NCBI GenBank assembly: GCA_937983085.1
Contig: CALJKZ010000141.1
Span: forward strand, 1 to 14,945
Source of the DNA: an uncultured Gemmatimonadales bacterium
Lineage (GTDB): Bacteria; Gemmatimonadota; Gemmatimonadetes; Longimicrobiales; Gaopeijiaceae
DNA length: 14,945 nt
Reading direction: 5' to 3'
Below are positions 1 through 6,812 of the stretch, one piece after another. The notes under the pieces were generated by a model. The model did no database searches and had not been told where the DNA came from. It saw only the letters and a list, made by a program, of their open reading frames with translations. The position numbers were made by a program, and so were the translations under genes. Within the stretch, counting starts at the first letter, position 1. Each line of letters starts with the position of its first letter.

Positions 1-733
1 CTACCGGCATCAGCCCAACTTCGCCGGCGTCGTGAGTCGCGGGTATCTGCTCATGCAGCCCGACGTCCACTTCCGCATCGGCAGCTCCCACTCCGACATG
101 CTGGAGGCCGTGGAGGCGGCGACCCGAAAGGTCATCGAGTTGGGGTACGCCGACCCCGACGCCATCGGGCTCAGCGGGCATTCGTATTCGGGCGGCGGCG
201 GGGCCTACATCGCCACCCGGTCGGACATGTTCGCCGCCGTGGCCCACGGAGCGGCGCCCATCAACCTGGTGAGCGAGTTCAACCAGCTCTTCGTGGGCAG
301 TGGGCAGAACAACCACAGCTACGACATCTACGGACAGGGTCGATACGCCACCGATCCCTACACCGACTTCGACCTCTATTGGGACCAGTCACCCATCTCC
401 GGCGTGGAGACCATGAACACGCCGGTCCTCTACCTCCACGGCGAAGCGGACCCGACGGTGAACTGGGAGCAGGGGCTGGAGTGGTACAACGCCCTTCGCT
501 TCCTGGAGAAGCCCGTCATCTGGCTCTCGTACCCCGACGAGGGACACGGCCTGAGCAAGCTCGAAAACCGCATCGACTTCCAGTACCGGCTCCAGGACTT
601 CTTCGACCACCACCTGCGGGGGGCGCCGGCTCCGTCGTGGATGACGGACGGGGTGCCTCAGGTCGACAAGGACCGGCATCTCCGGGAGTACGCACCGAAG
701 GTGTTCAAGAAGAAGGAGGGGGGGCATCCCTAG
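1..733 (+). CDS. S9-family (prolyl oligopeptidase-like) peptidase, C-terminal part
   Basis: The 5' end lies outside the window; the frame is open from base 2, giving 243 visible residues up to TAG at 731–733. The visible part is an alpha/beta-hydrolase catalytic domain. The nucleophile elbow is GHSYSG (Ser codon 182–184), the acid is the Asp of HGEADPTV (449–451) and the base is the His of DEGHG (545–547), in the order and spacing of S9 prolyl oligopeptidases. The elbow has Ser where many S9 enzymes have Gly (GHSWGG), a small variation. The protein ends in a Lys-rich tail. The family cleaves peptides, usually after a beta-propeller that would be encoded upstream. It is probably a secreted or periplasmic peptidase, but the signal peptide is not visible. 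A GGAGG-rich stretch at its 3' end could serve the next frame. Certain as an S9-type hydrolase; the substrate is unknown. Confidence 0.9.
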   Translation, partial: YRHQPNFAGVVSRGYLLMQPDVHFRIGSSHSDMLEAVEAATRKVIELGYADPDAIGLSGHSYSGGGGAYIATRSDMFAAVAHGAAPINLVSEFNQLFVGSGQNNHSYDIYGQGRYATDPYTDFDLYWDQSPISGVETMNTPVLYLHGEADPTVNWEQGLEWYNALRFLEKPVIWLSYPDEGHGLSKLENRIDFQYRLQDFFDHHLRGAPAPSWMTDGVPQVDKDRHLREYAPKVFKKKEGGHP

Positions 734-1154
734 CGGAGAGGACGCGCGGGATTCCCGGGCGGAGAGCCCCGAGACCGCTCTTCAGGCGGCGGACCGGCAG
801 GACGTAGAGGAAGCCCGGGATCGCAAAGGGGCAGCCCTCCTCGTCGCGGCGGCCACGGCCGTAGTGGTCACGGTCTGGGTCCTCTTCGAGGCTCCGGCGG
901 GTCCCGCCGTGGCGCTTGCGGTCCTCGCGCTGTTGGGCCTGAAGAAGGCCGCGATGGACTATCGCGGACTGCCCGAGGACTCAGCCCGCCGCGAGGGCGG
1001 GGGTGGCTTCCGCGCCCGATGGGAGGGTCCGGGCCAGGAGGGTGTCGACGTCGTCGAGGCGGGGGGCCGCGACGAGGATCTGGTAGGCGAACAGACTCGG
1101 CCAGACCCGGGCCAGGAATCCGGCCACGCCGTCGATCATCCGAAGGACGCCTGA
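726..1154 (+). CDS. possible small membrane protein, start uncertain
   Basis: After the S9 stop, the +3 frame stays open from about 645 to the TGA at 1152–1154 and reads like real protein up to about 980. It has a charged N-terminal stretch rich in Asp, Glu and Arg, then two hydrophobic segments (about 840–895 and 895–950, the second ending LALLGLKKAAMDY). There is no ATG, GTG or TTG before GTG at 864, which would cut into the first hydrophobic segment. A purine-rich ribosome-binding-like run (711–723) sits in front of an ATC at 726, an unusual start. The last 170 bases overlap the convergent glycosyltransferase gene and read as low-complexity antisense sequence, so the natural end may have been lost. 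No family recognised. It could be a decayed gene, a gene with a rare start, or chance. Confidence 0.33.
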   Translation: MPSGEDARDSRAESPETALQAADRQDVEEARDRKGAALLVAAATAVVVTVWVLFEAPAGPAVALAVLALLGLKKAAMDYRGLPEDSARREGGGGFRARWEGPGQEGVDVVEAGGRDEDLVGEQTRPDPGQESGHAVDHPKDA

Positions 1155-2384
1155 TCGACCCACCATGTCCTGGATGGGCGGACCGAAGCCACGCACCGAC
1201 TCGACCCGGAAGCCCTCCCCCTCCAGCGTCCGGCAGAAGGAGCGCACGGTGAAGAGTCGGGTGTGGGTGAGGTCGAGAATCCCCTTGGTCCCGTAGTTGA
1301 ACTGCCCCAGGGCGAGCATGAGGCGGACGAGGACGTAGGCCACGTTGCCCGTGCTCGCCACCAGCGTGCCACCCGGCTTCATCGCCTGGCGGATCTCGGA
1401 GAGGCTCCGCTCGGGCCGGGACAGATGCTCGATGACGTCCAGGGCGACCACCACGTCGGCTTCGCCTTCCATGGCATCCACCACGTCCTCGGCGAAGGGC
1501 TCGTCGAGGTTCGCCGCCAGGTAGGGGAAGGGAAACTCCCGCTCGGGCTTCTCCAGATCGACCGCGACCACGTCGAGGCCGCCACGGTGCAGCCGACGCC
1601 CGACTTCTCCGTGGCCGGCCCCCAACTCGAGAACGCGTCCCTCGTCGGGCCACCCCCGGTTGAGCACGTGCTGGTGGACCGTGTTGGGCGCCTCCTTGAA
1701 CACGTACTCGTCGCCCCCGAAGACGTCGAACTTCGGATGGTACACCAGATGGTACCGGTTGGCCTTGGACCGGAGCACCGTGCTGATGCAGTGCGCCGCG
1801 TACGGGATCCCCTCCACGTGACAGATCTCGTCCCCGTAGTACGTGGGGATGGGCACCTCGACGATCTTCATCTCACGACCCAGGAGCTGGATGATGATCT
1901 CGGTGTCGAAGTGGAAGTCGTTGGTGTTGTACTGGAAGGGCACCTGCTCCAGAGCCGAGACGCGGTACGCCCGGTAGCCCGAGTGGAACTCGGAGAGATT
2001 GGCCTCGAGAAGGTGGTTCTCCGCGATGGTGAGGATGCGATTGCCCACGTACTTGTAGAGGGGCATCCCACCACGCCGGGCGGCTCCCGGGACCATCATG
2101 CGGGAGCCGAAGACCGCCGCCGTCTCGGGATCATCGAAGGGAGCGAGGATCCTCGGGAGGAACTCCGGCGCGTACTGCCCGTCGCCGTGCAGAAGGACGA
2201 CCACGTCGAAGCCCCTTCGTGAGGCGTACTGGTAGCCCAGCTTCTGGTTGCCGCCATACCCCTGATTGTGGGGCGTCTGGAAGACCTCGAGGATGGGGAT
2301 CTCGTCCCCGAGAGACCGGGCCAACGACGTCGTCTCGTCGACGCTGGAGTCGTCGATGACGTAGATGCTGGTCAACGCCTCCAT
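981..2384 (-). CDS. bifunctional GT2 glycosyltransferase / class I SAM methyltransferase (main open part)
   Basis: This is the longest uninterrupted frame, 467 aa from ATG 2384; the native start is probably 2546 (see the adjacent entry). Residues 1–230 are a family 2 glycosyltransferase of the polyprenyl-phosphate sugar synthase type: VIDDSS (8–13), HNQGYGGN (38–45), a DxD-like HGDGQY (66–71), and SGYRAYR (135–141) as in dolichol-phosphate-mannose synthase relatives. Residues 235–450 are a Rossmann SAM methyltransferase with motif I VLELGAGHGEVG (251–262) and VALDVIEHL (313–321). This fusion is a known architecture. GT2 would transfer a nucleotide-activated sugar to lipid phosphate at the cytoplasmic face of the membrane; the second domain may methylate the sugar or product (inference). 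It is divergent from a GT39-like enzyme that could use the lipid-linked sugar. As it stands this frame lacks the first beta strand of the GT fold, so activity is doubtful. Confidence 0.85.
   Translation of the reverse strand: MEALTSIYVIDDSSVDETTSLARSLGDEIPILEVFQTPHNQGYGGNQKLGYQYASRRGFDVVVLLHGDGQYAPEFLPRILAPFDDPETAAVFGSRMMVPGAARRGGMPLYKYVGNRILTIAENHLLEANLSEFHSGYRAYRVSALEQVPFQYNTNDFHFDTEIIIQLLGREMKIVEVPIPTYYGDEICHVEGIPYAAHCISTVLRSKANRYHLVYHPKFDVFGGDEYVFKEAPNTVHQHVLNRGWPDEGRVLELGAGHGEVGRRLHRGGLDVVAVDLEKPEREFPFPYLAANLDEPFAEDVVDAMEGEADVVVALDVIEHLSRPERSLSEIRQAMKPGGTLVASTGNVAYVLVRLMLALGQFNYGTKGILDLTHTRLFTVRSFCRTLEGEGFRVESVRGFGPPIQDMVGRSGVLRMIDGVAGFLARVWPSLFAYQILVAAPRLDDVDTLLARTLPSGAEATPALAAG
985..1001. 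terminator. weak hairpin at convergent gene ends
   Basis: CCCGCC and GGCGGG form a 6-bp stem around a 5-nt loop, immediately inside the stop codon of the minus-strand glycosyltransferase. No T-run follows on either strand, so rho-independent termination is only a possibility. Confidence 0.25.
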
Positions 2385-2546
2385 GAGCTCCGCCGGAATC
2401 CGACGGAGCGTCTGGCGGATGTTGGCCTCGGCATTTTAGGCTACCACGAAGACCGCGACCCGCTGCGTGCGAGCCACGTGCAGGCCACGCTCGAGCTCCT
2501 CGCTCGTGAGTGCCTGGACCTCCGATGTCTTCGTCGAAGTCGCCAT
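2385..2546 (-). pseudogene. N-terminal part of the GT2–methyltransferase gene, cut off by an in-frame TAA
   Basis: The minus-strand frame of the downstream gene continues upstream of ATG 2384. From ATG at 2544–2546 it reads 36 codons (MATSTKTSEVQALTSEE… then RVAVFVVA), hits TAA at 2436–2438, then continues NAEANIRQTLRRIPAEL straight into the annotated frame. The GT2 family has a hydrophobic first strand followed by Tyr-Asn (VVAYNAE), so the TAA sits exactly where TAC or TAT is expected. One base, T instead of G on the + strand at 2436, explains it. The full gene would be 981–2546, 521 aa. Either the gene was recently inactivated, or the base is a sequencing or assembly error. Restart at ATG 2384 would yield a protein lacking part of the nucleotide-binding strand. 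Confidence 0.85.
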
Positions 2547-2648
2547 GGGAGCAACTTGCTCCGATCGCCCGACGGATCCAAGAGGTTTCCGTCGCCCGTC
2601 GGGGAAGATTCTGGACCTCGTCGCCGAGCGAACCTTACCTTGCCGGTC
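2547..2648. promoter_or_regulatory. divergent intergenic region with inverted repeats
   Basis: About 100 bp separate the divergent starts (ATG 2546 on minus, GTG 2649 on plus), so both promoters should lie here. A perfect 7-bp inverted repeat, GGAGCAA-c-TTGCTCC, occupies 2548–2562 directly before the minus-strand ATG. In that mRNA it could act as an operator or fold over its own GGAG ribosome-binding sequence. A second inverted repeat, CGACGGA (2570–2576) with TCCGTCG (2588–2594), lies in the middle. No convincing –35/–10 pair can be read by eye. Confidence 0.4.
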
Positions 2649-4379
2649 GTGAACTCCTCCACCCCCGAGCCGCTCGTCCTCCTGCGGCGCTACCGCGGAA
2701 TCACGGCCCTCGTGGCGGCCGCGGTGTTCATCCGGCTGTCGGGTCTTTCCGAGTGGTGGCTGAACCCCGACGAGGGCATCTACTACTCCCTCATCACCCG
2801 CGACAGCTTCGACGGGTTCTGGACCGAGGTCCTCGCCAACGCCCACCCCCCGCTCTACTACATGCTCCTGCGGGCGCTGGGCAGCTTCACCTGGGACTTC
2901 TCCTTCCTTCGAGCCTTCTCGGTGGTGTGGGGCGCCGCGGGCATGGTGGGGATCTGGGCCGTCGCGCGGCTGTTGGCGACACCGACACCGTCGGAGCACG
3001 CGGCCACGGAAGCCTCCGTGATCGAAGGCGCGGCCGTGGACTCCCACGGTCGAGCGTCGTCAGACGAGGGGTCGGCGGACGAAGGCTCTTCCGTCGCGGT
3101 GGGCGCGGGCTTCATCGCGGCCTTCATCGTCGCCTTCGCCCCCACCCCCGTCCAGATGTCGCAGGTCATGAGGCCGTACGCCTTCCAGACGGCGCTCCTG
3201 GCCTGGGCGCTCTTCTGCCTTCTGATCCATCTCCGTGAGCCCTCCGCTCGCCGGCTGGCCGCCTACCTGAGCCTGACGTGTCTCGCCCTCCTCACCCACT
3301 ACAGCTCGGTTCTCGCGTTGGGAGCCTTCGGCATCGTCGTGCTGCTGGACGGGGCGCAGCACGGCTTCGGTCGCACCGCGTGGCGCAAGCTCGCCGCATG
3401 GCACCTCGTCCCTGCAGCACTCGTGGTGGGGCTCTACCTCTTCCATCTCCGCCCTCTCGCCGCCAGCGCCCTGGCCGACGAAGCCCTGGACGGGTGGCTC
3501 CTCCCCTTCATGATCCAGTCACCGGCGGACGTCTGGATGAGCCTCCTCGGCTACCAGCACCACCTGGCCGGGCCGTGGCTACGCGGCCCCCTCGCCCTCC
3601 TGTTTCTGGGAGCCGTGGGCCTGGCCATGTACCGTCGTGACCTCAGGGTGGTCGGGGTGGGGGCCGGCGCCGTACTCGTGGCCATGGTCGCGGCGGCCCT
3701 GGGCGCCTACCCGTTCGGCTCGACCCGCCACGCCGCGTGGGCCACCGTCTTCGTCGTCCCGGTCCTGGGATGGTTCGTGGCCACGGCCCTCGAGGCGGGC
3801 TCGGCGGGAACGCGTCGCCGCGTCCTCCTGGGTCTGTGCGGCCTGCTCGCGGTAGGCGGGCCCGTGGGCACCCTCATCGGCGCCGACCGCGCGCGCTGGG
3901 CCCCCGAGGAGCGGGTTCTGCGGGAGCCCTACCTGCAGGCCATGCTTCCTGAGCTCGATCCCACGGGCGAGCCGGAGCTCATGGTGATGAGCGATCAGAC
4001 GTTCAACCTCCTGCTCCCCTTCTACCCGGCGGAGCGCGAGCAGGCCGTCTTCTCCGCCGACAGCTCCGCCTTCCACTTCCCGTACGGAGAACGCCGCATC
4101 CTGGTGAGTCGCACGTGGGCCTTCCTGTCGTTGGCCAACGGCCGTCCCGGCACCGATCTCCAGACCTTCCTCCACCGATCCGCCGACGAGTTCGCTGAGC
4201 TCCAGTTGCGGAGCCGGGACCGGGTCATGTTCGTCGACGGTGGATGGGGACTTCCCGCCTCCGTCCAGATCCAGAACGTCATGTCTGCGGGCACGCCTCT
4301 GGTGGCGTCGTCGCGCGTGGTCCCCGGGCTGCACTCCTTCGTGCTCTGGACGGAGCCTCTCCTCGGCACTCCGCCGTAG
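2649..4379 (+). CDS. GT39-like (ArnT/PMT-type) integral membrane glycosyltransferase
   Basis: This is a 576-aa polytopic membrane protein of the GT-C fold. The first transmembrane segment (ITALVAAAVFIRL) is followed by the loop motif NPDEGIYY, whose Asp-Glu pair is the expected catalytic site. AHPPLYYMLLRAL follows, the second hallmark of GT39/ArnT-like enzymes. About ten more hydrophobic segments follow, then a soluble C-terminal domain from roughly 3900 onward. Such enzymes move a sugar from polyprenyl phosphate to protein or lipid on the outer face of the inner membrane. The loop at about 2985–3092 is acidic, low-complexity sequence with a short 15-nt duplication. GTG 2649 was chosen because the protein-like sequence begins there; the frame is open further upstream but runs across the GT2 gene. 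Only a weak ribosome-binding site is visible. The divergent GT2 gene is a plausible donor-synthesis partner. Family sure, acceptor unknown. Confidence 0.88.
   Translation: MNSSTPEPLVLLRRYRGITALVAAAVFIRLSGLSEWWLNPDEGIYYSLITRDSFDGFWTEVLANAHPPLYYMLLRALGSFTWDFSFLRAFSVVWGAAGMVGIWAVARLLATPTPSEHAATEASVIEGAAVDSHGRASSDEGSADEGSSVAVGAGFIAAFIVAFAPTPVQMSQVMRPYAFQTALLAWALFCLLIHLREPSARRLAAYLSLTCLALLTHYSSVLALGAFGIVVLLDGAQHGFGRTAWRKLAAWHLVPAALVVGLYLFHLRPLAASALADEALDGWLLPFMIQSPADVWMSLLGYQHHLAGPWLRGPLALLFLGAVGLAMYRRDLRVVGVGAGAVLVAMVAAALGAYPFGSTRHAAWATVFVVPVLGWFVATALEAGSAGTRRRVLLGLCGLLAVGGPVGTLIGADRARWAPEERVLREPYLQAMLPELDPTGEPELMVMSDQTFNLLLPFYPAEREQAVFSADSSAFHFPYGERRILVSRTWAFLSLANGRPGTDLQTFLHRSADEFAELQLRSRDRVMFVDGGWGLPASVQIQNVMSAGTPLVASSRVVPGLHSFVLWTEPLLGTPP
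3063..3092 (+). repeat. 15-nt imperfect tandem duplication inside the GT39 gene
   Basis: GACGAGGGGTCGGCG is followed directly by GACGAAGGCTCTTCC. In frame it encodes DEGSA-DEGSS within an acidic, hydrophilic loop between transmembrane segments. It has the same scale and placement logic as the other short in-frame repeats in this window. Confidence 0.45.
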
Positions 4380-4438
4380 ACCTTCACTCCGCCATCGGGC
4401 CGCGCTCCGCCGTAGATCCTCGTTCCGCAATGGAGCGG
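4367..4438. repeat. four 18-nt imperfect tandem units over the GT39 stop codon
   Basis: The units are CACTCCGCCGTAGACCTT, CACTCCGCCATCGGGCCG, CGCTCCGCCGTAGATCCT and CGTTCCGCAATGGAGCGG. The GT39 TAG (4377–4379) lies in unit 1 and recurs out of use in unit 3. Read in the +2 frame the units give HSAVDL, HSAIGP, RSAVDP, RSAMER. The repeat fills the short space between the GT39 gene and the signalling operon. Confidence 0.75.
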
Positions 4439-4455
4439 CCCTCCCGCGAGCACCC

Positions 4456-4818
4456 ATGTCGACGCCGCCACGGCCGTCGACCGGACATGTGCTGGAGTTT
4501 CCGGACGACCGTCCGATACTCCCGTATACCATGTGTCCCATCGATTCGACCCCGGCCCAACTCATGGATGAGCTGCGCAAAGCCATCCATGAAATGAACA
4601 ACGCCATGACGCCGGTGCTGGCCAACGCCCAGCTGGCCCGACTCATGGTGGACCCGTCCACCGGCGAACTCGACGAGATCCTCGAAGACATCGTCGAAGC
4701 GTCCTCGCGCGCCAAAGGCACGGCGGTGGAGATTCGCACCATTGCGCGGAGGCTTCGCGAGGAGCTTCCCGAGACCGCCGGCGTCGGAGAGGGCCGGAGG
4801 GAGACCAACGATGGCTAG
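4456..4818 (+). CDS. stand-alone HisKA-like (DHp) protein without a kinase ATPase domain
   Basis: The protein is 120 aa from ATG 4456, or 95 aa from ATG 4531; neither start has a strong ribosome-binding site, and the recognisable domain begins after 4531. The core reads LRKAIHEMNNAMTPVLANAQLA, very close to the H-box of hybrid histidine kinases (HE-x-NN, then a helix), followed by a second helix EILEDIVEASSRAKGTAVEIRTIARRL. That is a complete two-helix dimerisation/phosphotransfer hairpin. No N-, G1- or G2-box of a HATPase domain follows: the gene stops 8 nt inside the next response-regulator gene. It may act as a histidine phosphotransfer protein or regulator phosphatase between a distant kinase and the two adjacent receivers (inference from sequence and operon context). 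A remnant of a longer kinase is the alternative. Confidence 0.72.
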   Translation: MSTPPRPSTGHVLEFPDDRPILPYTMCPIDSTPAQLMDELRKAIHEMNNAMTPVLANAQLARLMVDPSTGELDEILEDIVEASSRAKGTAVEIRTIARRLREELPETAGVGEGRRETNDG

Positions 4819-5191
4819 AGTCCTCATCATCGACGACGACCCCACCATCCGACGGGTGCTCCGACGACTCATAGAGCGTGAGGGCCACACGGTCACCGAG
4901 GCCGAGAACGGGAAGATCGCCCTTCGCCGCTTCGTGGGAGAGCCTGCCGACCTGGTCATCTCCGACATCTACATGCCGGAGATGGATGGCATCGAGTTGC
5001 TGATGCGGCTTCGCGAGACCTACCCGGAGACCCGGCTCGTGGCCATGTCGGGCGGAGGGATGCTCCCCGCCGACCACCTGTTGGGAGCCGCCCGCGCGCT
5101 GGGCGCCGTCGCAGTCATGGAGAAGCCGTTTCCCATGGACGCGGTGCGCGACCTTCTGGCGGACCTCCCCGTCCAACAGGCCGCCTCGTGA
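4811..5191 (+). CDS. single-domain response regulator (REC only)
   Basis: The protein is 126 aa, starting at ATG 4811 behind a good CGGAGGGAG ribosome-binding sequence (4795–4802), overlapping the preceding gene by 8 nt. The receiver fold is complete: acidic pocket DDD (8–10), phosphoacceptor Asp52 in SDIYMPEMDG, Ser80 of AMSGG in the Thr/Ser position, and Lys105 of MEKPF. There is no output domain, as in CheY- or Spo0F-like regulators, so it probably works by protein contact or in a phosphorelay. It overlaps the REC–HD-GYP gene (GTGA, 4 nt), which implies translational coupling. Its most likely partner is the DHp protein encoded just upstream. Direct phosphotransfer between the two is inferred, not shown. 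Confidence 0.93.
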   Translation: MARVLIIDDDPTIRRVLRRLIEREGHTVTEAENGKIALRRFVGEPADLVISDIYMPEMDGIELLMRLRETYPETRLVAMSGGGMLPADHLLGAARALGAVAVMEKPFPMDAVRDLLADLPVQQAAS

Positions 5192-6345
5192 TCGCTCCGT
5201 CGAGCCCGGGTCTAAGGGCGGCCAGCCCGGCCACCCGCAGGTGCCTGATCATCGACGACGACGACGCCATCATCCGGACCCTCCAGCGGATCCTCGTCCA
5301 GGCCGACTTCGGCGACGTGGTCGTGGAGACCGACTCGCAGGCCGCCCTCGAGGAGCAGGACGCCCGCGCGTACGACGCCATTCTGTTGGACCTCCACATG
5401 CCCGAAGTGGACGGCTTCGCCCTCATGCATCGCTTCATGCAGCAGATGGGCGACGAATCGTACGCTCCCATTCTGGTCATCACGGGGGATCACCGGGTGG
5501 ACGTCCGGGAGCGCGCGCTGGCCTCCGGCGCCAAGGACTTCGTGCAGAAGCCCTTCGAGCCCACCGAGGTGGTCGCCCGCCTCCGCAACATCATCGAAAC
5601 CGCTCGCTTGCATCGGCGCCTGACCTCGTTCAACGAGATCCTGGCCGCCCGGGTTCGCGAGCAGACCGCGGTCCTGGTAGCGGCGAAGCTCGAAGTCATC
5701 GAGCGCCTGGCGAAGGCCGGTGAATACCGGGACGACATGACGGGCAAGCATGCCCGCCGGGTGGGGACGCTGGCCGGGCTCATCGCCCGTGAGCTGGGGC
5801 TGGACGAGGAGACGGCCACCACCATCGAGCAGGCCGCCCCGCTGCACGACATCGGGAAGATCGGCGTTCCGGACCAGATCCTCTTGAAGCAGGGCGGCCT
5901 CACCGAAGAGGAGTTCCACATCATCCGGCAACACACGGTCATCGGGAGCGCCATCCTTTCGGGCAGCGCGTTCGCTCTGCTCCAGACGGCCGAGCGTATT
6001 GCGCTGACCCACCACGAGCATTGGAACGGTGGGGGGTACCCGAACGGTCTGGTGGGCGAAGCCATTCCGGTGGAAGGACGCATCACCGCCGTGGCCGACG
6101 CCTTCGACAGCCTCACCAACGATCGCCCGTACCGGAAAGCCGCCTCGGTGGAGGCGGCGGTGGAGGAGATCCTGCGGTGGCGGAGCCGGCAATTCGCGCC
6201 CGCCGTCGTCGATGCCCTGGCGGCCCTCTACCGTGCCGGTGTTCTCGCCGAGATCGAGGAACGCACCGATTCCCTATGGGGCGATCGCGACCCCGCTGCG
6301 TTCCTTCGCGAGCGGGAGCACTGGATCACCGCCACGGCGAGCTGA
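5188..6345 (+). CDS. REC–HD-GYP response regulator, predicted cyclic-di-GMP phosphodiesterase
   Basis: The protein is 385 aa, GTG start overlapping the upstream TGA. Residues 18–135 are a receiver: DDDD (23–26), phosphoacceptor Asp68 in LLDLHMPEVDG, Thr99, Lys121. A helical linker (140–175) leads to an HD-GYP domain: GKHARR (His188), HDIGKIGVPD (His220-Asp221), THHEHWNGGGYP with the GYP triad at 283–285, and VADAFDSLTNDRPYR (Asp304). All metal-binding positions expected of active HD-GYP enzymes are present. The family hydrolyses cyclic-di-GMP (some members cGAMP) in the cytoplasm, so phosphorylation probably tunes second-messenger levels and with them motility or surface behaviour. It is the effector of the three-gene operon and is followed by a strong hairpin. 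Confidence 0.95.
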   Translation: MIAPSSPGLRAASPATRRCLIIDDDDAIIRTLQRILVQADFGDVVVETDSQAALEEQDARAYDAILLDLHMPEVDGFALMHRFMQQMGDESYAPILVITGDHRVDVRERALASGAKDFVQKPFEPTEVVARLRNIIETARLHRRLTSFNEILAARVREQTAVLVAAKLEVIERLAKAGEYRDDMTGKHARRVGTLAGLIARELGLDEETATTIEQAAPLHDIGKIGVPDQILLKQGGLTEEEFHIIRQHTVIGSAILSGSAFALLQTAERIALTHHEHWNGGGYPNGLVGEAIPVEGRITAVADAFDSLTNDRPYRKAASVEAAVEEILRWRSRQFAPAVVDALAALYRAGVLAEIEERTDSLWGDRDPAAFLREREHWITATAS

Positions 6346-6347
6346 CC

Positions 6348-6405
6348 CGGGTCGCGACCCAGACGGTCGCTGCAGAAGAGGGTAGCCCTCTACCCTCGCG
6401 ACCCG
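6348..6405. terminator. bidirectional terminator-like stem-loop between convergent genes
   Basis: The inner hairpin is GAGGGTAG (6378–6385), loop CCCT, CTACCCTC (6390–6397): a perfect 8-bp stem with a 4-nt loop. An outer pair, CGGGTCGCGA (6348–6357) and TCGCGACCCG (6396–6405), is a perfect 10-bp inverted repeat that would compete with or enclose it. The stop codon of the minus-strand gene (6390–6392) is part of the inner stem. There is no clear T-run, but position and symmetry fit termination for both strands. Confidence 0.6.
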
Positions 6406-6812
6406 TCGTCGTCCCGGCCGCGCTCCGAAGGCCTCGAGCCGCGAGGGGGCAGCTCACCCGCCTCCGACTCCTCCTCTCCCCGCACCATCTTTTCCAGGCG
6501 ACCGACGAAGGTGTCGGCCCCGGCCCGACTCCCGCCGAAGAGACCGTCCTCGGAGTCGGCGGCGTCCATCTGCTCGAGGACGCTGTGGAGGTTGATCCAG
6601 CGGTCGAACTGCTCGCTGGCGCGAACCACGGAGTAGAAGAGCCTCGGCCGCTTCCCCCGACCGGCGATGATGTCCAGGATGATGGCTCCGGTGGAGAGCC
6701 ATATGGCCAGAAGGTCCTTCATCCCGTCGAGGAAGAGCTTGATCTGGAAGATGACGAAGTCGCGCAGGGTCACGCCGCGGTCGGCTACGGTCATCGGTTT
6801 TTCGCTGGTCAT
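6390..6812 (-). CDS. conserved small membrane-associated protein of unknown function
   Basis: The protein is 140 aa from ATG 6812. The N-terminal half (about 17–50) reads LRDFVIFQIKLFLDGMKDLL followed by AIWLSTGAIILDIIAG: amphipathic helix then a hydrophobic segment, suggesting membrane attachment. Next comes RPRLFYSVVRASEQFDRWINLH, which looks like a conserved soluble helix; I recall similar short proteins in several phyla, without a known role. The C-terminal 40 residues are charged and low-complexity (EEESEAGELPPRGSRPSERG). It stands alone on the minus strand, convergent with the REC–HD-GYP gene and divergent from the DUF4159 operon. Composition fits its neighbours. No ribosome-binding site is obvious. 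Function not assigned. Confidence 0.78.
   Translation of the reverse strand: MTSEKPMTVADRGVTLRDFVIFQIKLFLDGMKDLLAIWLSTGAIILDIIAGRGKRPRLFYSVVRASEQFDRWINLHSVLEQMDAADSEDGLFGGSRAGADTFVGRLEKMVRGEEESEAGELPPRGSRPSERGRDDDGSRG

Noticed and set aside
2436..2438. TAA read as Tyr (genetic-code change)
   Set aside because: No other in-frame TAA is seen in the window's genes and such reassignment is not known in comparable GC-rich bacteria; a mutation or error is simpler.
2268..2648. Upstream extension of the GT39 frame
   Set aside because: It runs antisense through the GT2 gene and has no protein-like character until the GTG at 2649.
4367..4438. CRISPR-like array
   Set aside because: Units are 18 nt, contiguous and imperfect, with no spacers and no cas genes.
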